From contig CAJNDS010000426.1 of assembly GCA_905221605.1 (NCBI GenBank), positions 126,001 to 143,669 of the forward strand: a stretch of 17,669 nucleotides of DNA. Direction: 5' to 3'. Source of the DNA: Symbiodinium natans (lineage: Eukaryota; Sar; Dinophyceae; Suessiales; Symbiodiniaceae). Shown one piece after another: positions 12,801 through 17,669 of the stretch (its first letter is position 1; the number at the start of each line of letters is the position of its first letter). A model generated the notes under the pieces. That model was not told the DNA's origin. It ran no database searches and was given only the letters and a program-made list of their open reading frames with translations. A program made the position numbers and the translations under genes.

Positions 12801-15800
12801 GAACTTCACAAAGCCTTTGAAGTTTGCGGAGACCGTCAAGATGCTGCTGGCTGCGAAGGTGTTTGCACTCCGCCCGTGTCCAGAGAGCTTTCGCTGGACT
12901 TCCTGACAGGCGGAAGTTGATGCCAAGGACATGGCGCTACACCATTCGTAACTTCCGTAGCTTCCCTCCTACCCCCTGAGCTGAAGGACGAAAATTGCCG
13001 CACAGCCCTGCACAGAGCTGCCCAAGCAGGAGTGCTGCTCCGTGACGTTTGCAGATCCTTGCGCGATTTGGGCGTGAGTATCTACAGGAAACAGCGAACA
13101 GCTTGTAGCCCTGCTGGCTGCCGGCGCGAGTGTGTCCACTGCAGCCCTGCTGCCATGTCTTCAAAGGTCTTCATACATCTGCATGTCCACACTATTTGAC
13201 AATGAGAGTCAGAAAATTCAGTATGGCTCGCATGGGGGTGTTTGCCCACGTTTGCCAGGATGAGTGCAGGTGGACACCCTTACACTATGCAAGCCAGGCA
13301 GGGGTGCGCGCGGGCGGGTGTGTGTGTGTGTGTCTGTGTGTGTATGCGTTTTTTGTTACCTTCTTGCGTTGTGTCGCAGGCATTTCGTAGGTTCTGCTCG
13401 CATGATGCTACTGAAGGAGGGCCACTTGGGCATTGCAAAGCTCCTGATTGATGCCAAGGTGGCCGTCTCAGAACATCACTGACCAACTAAAATCTAGAGC
13501 GAGGTCGAGAGCCGCAAAGAAGCAGTCAGAGGGGCGATTGTGCGCACACAAGCGCCGGAGGCCGATCCTGAGCCTCGGAGTCCAACATGCCTGACACCAC
13601 TCGCAGTGGCAACCGAAGAGAACCAGGCTGGGGGAGACAGGGAAAGTACTGGAAAAGTATGGCAAAGTTCGAGCCTGCATGGCTAGGCGAAGATGGTCGA
13701 GTTTCTCCTCAAGCAGCGTGCAGATCCCCATGCCAGAGCAAAAGGCAGTTCCCGGAAATGCATGCCGGGGAGAGGCCCCAAGTGTTAAAAAGCAGAGTGG
13801 CATCGGAAGGCCTCCATTCTCCTCTGATGCTGGCTCGGAGCGACCCGACGAAGTGCGGGACTCGTCCATCCAATGTCCTGGCGAGCTTCCTTCGGCTTTG
13901 CTTGCCAGGTACGCTGACATACTCGCGCTCCTGGAGCTGGGCTTCATTCATCACTAATCACAGGTGTAGTCGTGAATCCTGCAGTGAAGCCACAAGTTGA
14001 GCTGCGACGGAACGGCCGTCTCACCATCAGCAGGTAGCCGATCCTGCGCAAGAAGCGTGGGCAAAGAACGAGCGCAAAGAACAAGCGCAGTGCATGTTTA
14101 ACATGTCACTCCAGACAGACGGTCTGCCGGGTGTTCGCCCGGCATGCGCCTATGTACTTGCTGAAACTACCAGGCAGGTTCGCAAAAGGGGCTCTCGGTC
14201 AATTATTGCCGGCACAACACGCAACTTAAATTTTCATTCTTACGTGTTCTTCCGCCCTCATTTTGGTTTAGCAGTTGATGGCTGCCGTTTGCGCCTACGT
14301 ACCATCAACCAGGCCATCAATGTGCTGCATTCGCAGGATGTCAAGTCGTGGGAGATGTGGCCGTTCTTGCTAGGCATGCCGAGAGGAGTTTCGAAGAAGC
14401 CTGGTTGCACCAGCAGCGATTATCATTGTACTGGACATGCCCCGGCATGCGAAGGTATGTTCGAGCTTTGATGCGAGATGTGAATGGCACAGGCGCCCGC
14501 GCTCCTTGAGAGCCTGGGGAACATGGCTGGCTGGCGCCCTTGCGCGGAGCTTGGGTGCCAGTCGTCTAGTGGGATTGAGCTTCTATATGCTTCTATATGT
14601 TTCCGGTTTCGACCGCAACCGTAGGTGATCTTGGCTGTCCCTCAAATCAATGTGTTTGTTCCGCTGCCACAGACATCCAGGCAGGATGTTCGTCCAGCTG
14701 CTTACCTTCTCCTGCTGCTAAATGCATGCTGCCATGATGCAGGCAGTCTGAGCTGATGGAATCTCGACGCCATGCCCTAATTCTGGGAGGACAAGACAGC
14801 TTTCTTATCGATATCGGCCCACATCCCGAAGTCATCCCGCTACTCAAGAGCGAAACGGAGACGGGACCCAATGATTTGGCGAGCGCTGTTTGCCGCCAAT
14901 CCTTCTCTGGACATCCGTCGAAGTTTGGACATAGTTCCGGGAAGAACACTGCATCCTCACATTGTGCAGTCTAGCAGTCTAGCGGTCCGGTCACAAAGAG
15001 TGGCTTTGGGTCAGCAGCTGCCCTGCTCGCAGGAGTGTCTTTCGCAGCTTTTGAGGCAGGCTGACAGTCTGACATGGTAGAAAGACCAGCAAGATAGGCT
15101 GGCGGCTGACTTGTAACCACCACGAAATGGACCATGCCAATACATGACAGTTGTTTGGCACAGTGAATGTGCAAGGATCAGGCTAGCGCAGCCAGTTCAG
15201 CAGCCGCCAAGATCAAGGAGTGTGAGGCAGGGCCATGCCAGCCCTTGCATGGTCCCCTCCAAGACGTCATATTTTGACTTTTTCAAGTTTGGTTGCAGTA
15301 GCTAACATTTCCGGCTTACAGCGACTTACATCTCTGTCTCAGGCCGAGGCCAAAAAGATTGTTGGTGGCCTCGAGTCGTCAGCAGCGAATGCGCTGGCCA
15401 TGACACCTGGGCAGCCGGAGTCCCGAAGGGTGAGTAGTTGATGTGGAAAGCCCTGAAGCGCACCTTTGCCGCTTCTTAAAAGTTCTTTACCCTGGTGAGA
15501 GATGCCAGGGCTGCCGAACAACAAGCGCGCGGCCCCCCGCCACTGGGCAGCTTCGAGACCCTGGAAGGGCCGCTGGATCGCAAGAAGATTCCCACAAAAG
15601 CTACACTGGGAGCAGCAGATCCGAATGGTTGATTTGAGGCCCTGCTCCACATCAACTCTTCGAGCTGCTGCCAGAGCCTAGGAGATCCAAGATTGATGGA
15701 AGATGAATGCCTTTCCAGATCGCGCGAGGCAGAGAGCCTTGCTTCATCGCCCCCAGCGGGTCTCAATCGACAAGCCACGGCCCTAAAAGTCCCAACTCAA

Positions 15801-16181
15801 GAAATGGCAAAATGTATTTTCGCAGGGTCGTGGACAATGGGAGCTGTCAGGAGCTCCAGCGCTTGGAGGACGCCCCAAAGCGAATCGTGGAGGCTGCGAG
15901 CTGAGGGGGGTGGTTTCGTGTGTTGCGCCCATACAGCATTCTAAACGATTCTACGAAGACTGTCGTAGGGAACAAGGCAGAAGCCTAATACAACGCGTCC
16001 CGACCAGGCCCGCACAGCGATTGTCGAAGCGAATGCAAACAAGCAGGCAGCAAATTGGCTTGCTGCAATGTTGATGGATTCATGCTCAGTGATCACATCT
16101 TTGGCGCAGGGCCCTCGGCTGTTCGGCGCTGTCAGAAAGTATTTGGATGCCTCTGGCAATCTGCTTCTGGGAGCTTCCTGA
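9770..16181 (+). CDS. Gene C: ankyrin-repeat protein with long C-terminal extension
   Basis: A multi-exon gene encoding ankyrin repeats followed by about 300 residues without a recognised domain. Chain from 12910: 12910-12945, 12948-13029, 13088-13143, 13259-13303, 13420-13458, 13561-13626, 13687-13744, 13810-13852, 13909-13940, 13964 to about 14029, 14337-14454, 14743 to about 14884, about 14978-15055, 15182-15226, 15343-15429, 15483-15627, 15682-15731, 15826-15892, 16008-16181 (TGA). Upstream ankyrin exons at 9770-9853, 11145-11207, 12024-12074, 12637-12675 and 12823-12858 probably belong to it, but not every joint is solved. The 5' end is unknown. Ankyrin repeats bind other proteins, so a scaffold or adaptor role is inferred. 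A frame break at 12945-12948 leaves open that it is a recent pseudogene. Confidence 0.65.
9854..11144. other. Long gap between ankyrin exons, no clear gene
   Basis: Apart from the short coding-like tail at 9956-10030, I see no convincing exon here on either strand. It is best read as a large intron of gene C or as the boundary between two ankyrin genes. A 10-base match to the end of the dinoflagellate spliced leader (TTTGGCTCAA) lies at 10169-10178 but stands alone. Confidence 0.4.
11145..11207 (+). CDS. Ankyrin-repeat exon (gene C)
   Basis: Reads ALELLTAGADANVRDDWNQT, the second helix, GAD turn and loop of an ankyrin repeat. It is followed by ARHS where ALHxA would be expected, and then at once by a 10-base tandem repeat (11213-11249) and a CA tract. 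The acceptor is TGTCCCAG. The exon may end at ACA (GC donor) before the repeat. How it joins the next ankyrin exon at 12024 is not solved. Confidence 0.6.
11213..11293. repeat. Short tandem repeat (CATCTCCCAG)n and CA tract
   Basis: About 3.5 copies of CATCTCCCAG with small changes at 11213-11249, directly after an ankyrin coding segment, followed by (CA)7 at 11278-11291. Confidence 0.85.
12024..12074 (+). CDS. Ankyrin-repeat exon (gene C)
   Basis: Reads AFRQGKMELLARLLDKA, the end of helix 1, GK turn and helix 2 of an ankyrin repeat. The acceptor is probably AATACAG. The frame runs on to TGA 12102-12104. Several donors (GA at 12074, GT at 12082 or 12090) are possible; the loop to the next repeat at 12637 comes out too short with any of them, so an exon may be missing between. 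Confidence 0.5.
12637..12858 (+). CDS. Ankyrin-repeat exons (gene C)
   Basis: Frame 1 reads DRDWTPLHVAAFG at 12637-12675, then, after a GT-AG intron 12676-12822, FAETVKMLLAAK at 12823-12858. Together they make one ankyrin repeat, one residue shorter than usual between the helices. Donor AAG/GTGTTT at 12859 starts the next intron. A 132-codon ATG frame in another phase (12522-12920) covers the same bases and is a shadow. Confidence 0.6.
12910..13029 (+). CDS. Ankyrin-repeat exon with frame break (gene C)
   Basis: After TCCTGACAG, AEVDAKDMALHHS (12910-12946) continues the repeat from 12858. The frame then changes at 12945-12948, and the second frame reads VTSVASLLPPELKDENCRTA followed by LHRAAQAG to 13029. 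Compared with a full ankyrin repeat about five residues are missing at the break, so a deletion of roughly 16 bases, or an assembly error, explains it better than an intron. Confidence 0.6.
13030..13087 (+). other. GA-AG intron, 58 bases
   Basis: GCAG/GAGTGC...CTACAG/GAAAC. Removing it turns LHRAAQAG into a full repeat with NSEQLVALLAAGAS. The site is flanked by a shared CAGGA. No GT donor gives the right frame. Confidence 0.7.
13088..13940 (+). CDS. Main ankyrin-repeat block, seven exons (gene C)
   Basis: Spliced exons give consecutive repeats: AAQAG/NSEQLVALLAAGASVSTA (13088-13143), DECRWTPLHYASQAG (13259-13303), GHLGIAKLLIDAK (13420-13458), ADPEPRSPTCLTPLAVATEE then NQ (13561-13626), AKMVEFLLKQRADPHARAK (13687-13744), GLHSPLMLARSDPTK (13810-13852) and YADILALLELG (13909-13940). 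Introns: 13030-13087 GA-AG, 13144-13258 GC-AG, 13304-13419 GT-AG, 13459-13560 GT-AG, 13627-13686 GC-AG, 13745-13809 GC-AG, 13853-13908 GT-AG. Each junction restores both frame and the 33-residue repeat spacing, which is strong support. Repeat margins fall inside exons, so exons and repeats do not coincide. Confidence 0.8.
13318..13344 (+). repeat. Short GT microsatellite
   Basis: An imperfect (GT)n just downstream of the donor of intron 13304-13419 in gene C. Confidence 0.9.
13627..13686 (+). other. GC-AG intron, 60 bases
   Basis: AACCAG/GCTGGG...GGCTAG/GCGAAG, in phase 0. Its removal joins LAVATEENQ to AKMVEFLLKQ at ideal ankyrin spacing. AGGC is repeated at both ends. Confidence 0.8.
13964..14033 (+). 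CDS. Exon following last ankyrin repeat (gene C)
   Basis: Reads VVVNPAVKPQVELRRNGRLT, which continues ALLELG at 13940 in the way an ankyrin loop (G-x-V-N-P) would. The two are separated by 23 bases with GC and AG ends (13941-13963), far below normal intron length. The exon ends either at the GC donor at 14030, which gives phase with 14337, or at AG/GTAGCC at 14034. Confidence 0.5.
14048..14086. repeat. Imperfect 13-base direct repeat
   Basis: GCAAAGAACGAGC (14061-14073) and GCAAAGAACAAGC (14074-14086), preceded by a weaker copy from 14048. It is placed in an inferred intron of gene C. Confidence 0.6.
14337..14884 (+). CDS. Gene C exons after the ankyrin block
   Basis: Exon 14337-14454 follows GCATTCGCAG and encodes CQVVGDVAVLARHAERSFEE then AWLHQQRLSLYWTCPGMRR. 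It ends at CGAAG/GTATGT, the best donor in the window. Intron 14455-14742 (288 bases) ends in GATGCAG and preserves phase 2 into QSELMESRRHALILGGQDSF then LIDIGPHPEVIPLLKSETE. That exon ends near 14884 (GC donor) or 14887 (GT donor). A 125-codon frame from 14094 overlaps in another phase and looks less like protein. No domain recognised. Confidence 0.6.
14978..16181 (+). CDS. Gene C C-terminal region, seven exons, unidentified
   Basis: Exons: 14978-15055 (GFGSAAALLAGVSFAAFE), 15182-15226 (ASAASSAAAKIKECE), 15343-15429 (AEAKKIVGGLESSAANALAM), 15483-15627 (FFTLVRDARAAEQQARGPPP), 15682-15731 (DPRLMEDECLSRSREAE), 15826-15892 (VVDNGSCQELQRLEDAPKRI), and 16008-16181 (ARTAIVEANANKQAANWLAA, to TGA 16179-16181; 57 codons). 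Introns: 15056-15181, 15227-15342 and 15893-16007 GC-AG, 15430-15482 and 15628-15681 GT-AG, 15732-15825 GA-AG; all agree in phase. The region is Ala/Glu/Lys-rich and likely helical, with a small Ala-rich hydrophobic patch at the start. No family recognised. Confidence 0.7.
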
Positions 16182-16437
16182 CTCCACGTGATTGCTTAAT
16201 TTTTTAACTCAGCGCAGTGTAGGTAGCCATTGGGTGAGTCTCTCCTCCCTTGAGAAATGAGTGAAACAAAAAATTTGCATGTGGGTGAGTCTTCTGTAGT
16301 CGCTCAGTTCAGTAGCCACAAACACTGAGTCCCAACGTTCATATGTGCATCTGTGCGCGTATGTTTGTGCGTGTCGTTTTCGTTCTCGGTTTTTCTATTG
16401 ACACTTTGATGTTGGTTTAAATCTGTTATGATATAGG
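16182..16437. other. 3' flank of gene C
   Basis: No coding patch seen and no AATAAA signal, which fits dinoflagellates, where that signal is generally absent. A TAGCCATTG at 16215-16223 resembles part of the spliced-leader core but stops matching after nine bases. Confidence 0.4.
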
Positions 16438-16640
16438 AAATGGGGGTGGGGCCGAGGGGTTGGGGTTTGCGGGGTTGGTGATTGAGGTGATAGGGTTTAG
16501 GGATTGGGGTTGAGGGCTGAGGGATTGGGTTGGAAGGAGGCGGAGGAGGGGAGGGGTTGTTTAGGGGTTGTTTAGGGCGAGGGATAAGGGAGGGGAGGTA
16601 TTATTGAAGGGAGGGGGTTGCTTAAATTATTGAAGGGTTG
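16438..16640 (+). repeat. G/T-rich degenerate telomere-like array
   Basis: Six consecutive 7-mers at 16489-16530 (GATAGGG TTTAGGG ATTGGGG and three further variants TTGAGGG, CTGAGGG, ATTGGGT) keep a strict 7-base step. TTTAGGG recurs within TTGTTTAGGG near 16557-16577. C is nearly absent. The many closely spaced GGG runs could form G-quadruplexes. Confidence 0.6.
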
Positions 16641-16717
16641 CTTCGACGGTTGCTCAGGAATTATTGAGATAAAATGACGGTTAAGGATTCTTATGCGGGT
16701 TTTTATGGGGTTATTTT

Positions 16718-17669
16718 GGGGGGGGGGGCTCGGATTTATAATTGGAATTGGTGATGGCGCGGCAAATTCTATTGATGTTTTTATTAAAATATTGGATTCA
16801 TTATTTCAATTGAAAGGATGAATTTGTAATATTTTTAGAAATTGAGGTCGTAATGAAATGTTTGAAAGGATTCATTATAAAAAGGCATATTGAAATATTT
16901 GGAATTAAGAATTTCATTTTCATGGAATTTGAGAAATTAAGGATTAATATTAAGGGGCTGATATAAATTATTGGAGGATATAGATGATTTCTGCACGATT
17001 TTGATTATTGAGGTCGGGAAGATTTGTATATCGTAATAAAAACCGGAAGTACAAGTCTTCTTTTATCGAAGAAGTGATAAAAATGATATTTGCGTTAATA
17101 ATTCTAATTAGGAGGTATAGATGATATTTATAGGTTCTGGTGAAAAGAGAAGGAAATTTTGTTCCTTTGTAGATTCAAGTGTTAGGATATCAAAGGAATT
17201 GGCGTCCGATACGTGGGTGTGTGTGTGATGGTTCTATATATTCGTGTTCTCGGTATTCTTGGGGAATTGGGGGTGGCGTTGGATTTTTCAATATACGATT
17301 GGGAATCTCGAGATGACGAATTGAATCTTCTTGATTTGAATATAATTTGGATGACGCTTAATTCATATTTTATCACGCTTTAGATTATTATCATTATATT
17401 TCTTTTGCTTTTGGGAGCAGAAACCTCCTTGACAAAAATACTAATTACAAATCTTCAGAGATTGCAAAAGATTAATTGATATAAATTCCCATTCTCCATG
17501 ATAATATTTATAAGAGATATAGAAGAGGAATCTTCATAAGATATTTCTAAAACCTACGATTCTTCAGATTTGATTAGATATTGAAATCAAATGATTAAAT
17601 TTCGAATTATGATAAAAGATTATTATCTTTAAAATTTTCCTTCAAACTATACCACTCATTTAAATTCTT
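16718..17669. other. AT-rich, C-poor terminal segment without a supported gene
   Basis: From an 11-base G run at 16718-16728 onward the sequence is strongly AT-rich and, until about 17400, has very few C on the + strand, unlike everything to the left. Frames are short; the 64-codon minus frame at 17182-17376 has the composition of random AT-rich DNA. Two related strings, TTGGAGGATATAGATGAT (near 16971) and TTAGGAGGTATAGATGAT (near 17107), are the only repeat noticed. No tRNA, rRNA or organellar gene recognised. Confidence 0.55.

Noticed and set aside
14094-14471. 125-codon frame in another phase across the gene C exon 14337-14454
   Set aside because: The alternative frame has a strong acceptor and the best donor of the window, and reads far more like protein.
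17182-17376. 64-codon minus-strand frame in the AT-rich tail
   Set aside because: Ser/Arg/Ile/Thr-rich composition is as expected from random AT-rich sequence; no domain or neighbouring gene.

Overview
The window reads as nuclear DNA of a eukaryote, most likely a dinoflagellate of the Symbiodinium kind. Reasons: coding sequence is cut into many short exons (about 35-250 bases) all on the + strand; the exons only join in frame when GC-AG and GA-AG introns are allowed beside GT-AG; many junctions are flanked by a shared AGG(C); ankyrin repeats are frequent; and TTTAGGG-type telomeric motifs occur. No long uninterrupted gene, rRNA, tRNA or CRISPR array was seen. Every model below comes from reading the translation by eye and matching splice phase. 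No homology search was possible.

Layout. (1) 1-1237: 3' part of gene A, which enters from the left edge and ends at a TAA at 1235-1237. (2) 1238-3230: isolated coding-like patches that I could not chain. (3) about 3232-7819: gene B, roughly 20 exons, ending at TAA 7817-7819; I do not recognise the protein. A 233-bp GT microsatellite sits in one of its introns. (4) 7820-8896: no gene seen; degenerate tandem copies of a repeat carrying GTTTGCAAAC, then interstitial TTTAGGG motifs. (5) 8897-9177: possible first exons (proline-rich, then acidic) of a further gene. (6) 9770-16181: gene C, an ankyrin-repeat gene with a long C-terminal extension, ending at TGA 16179-16181. Its exon chain is well supported from about 12910 onward and patchy before that. 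(7) 16182-16437: 3' flank. (8) 16438-17669: an abrupt change of composition, first G/T-rich with degenerate 7-base telomere-like repeats, then AT-rich, C-poor DNA with no credible gene. This may be a subtelomere or an assembly join.

Genes A, B and C all run left to right, as in the unidirectional gene blocks known from dinoflagellates. Nothing in the sequence ties their products to one pathway. The ankyrin domain of gene C suggests a protein-binding scaffold.
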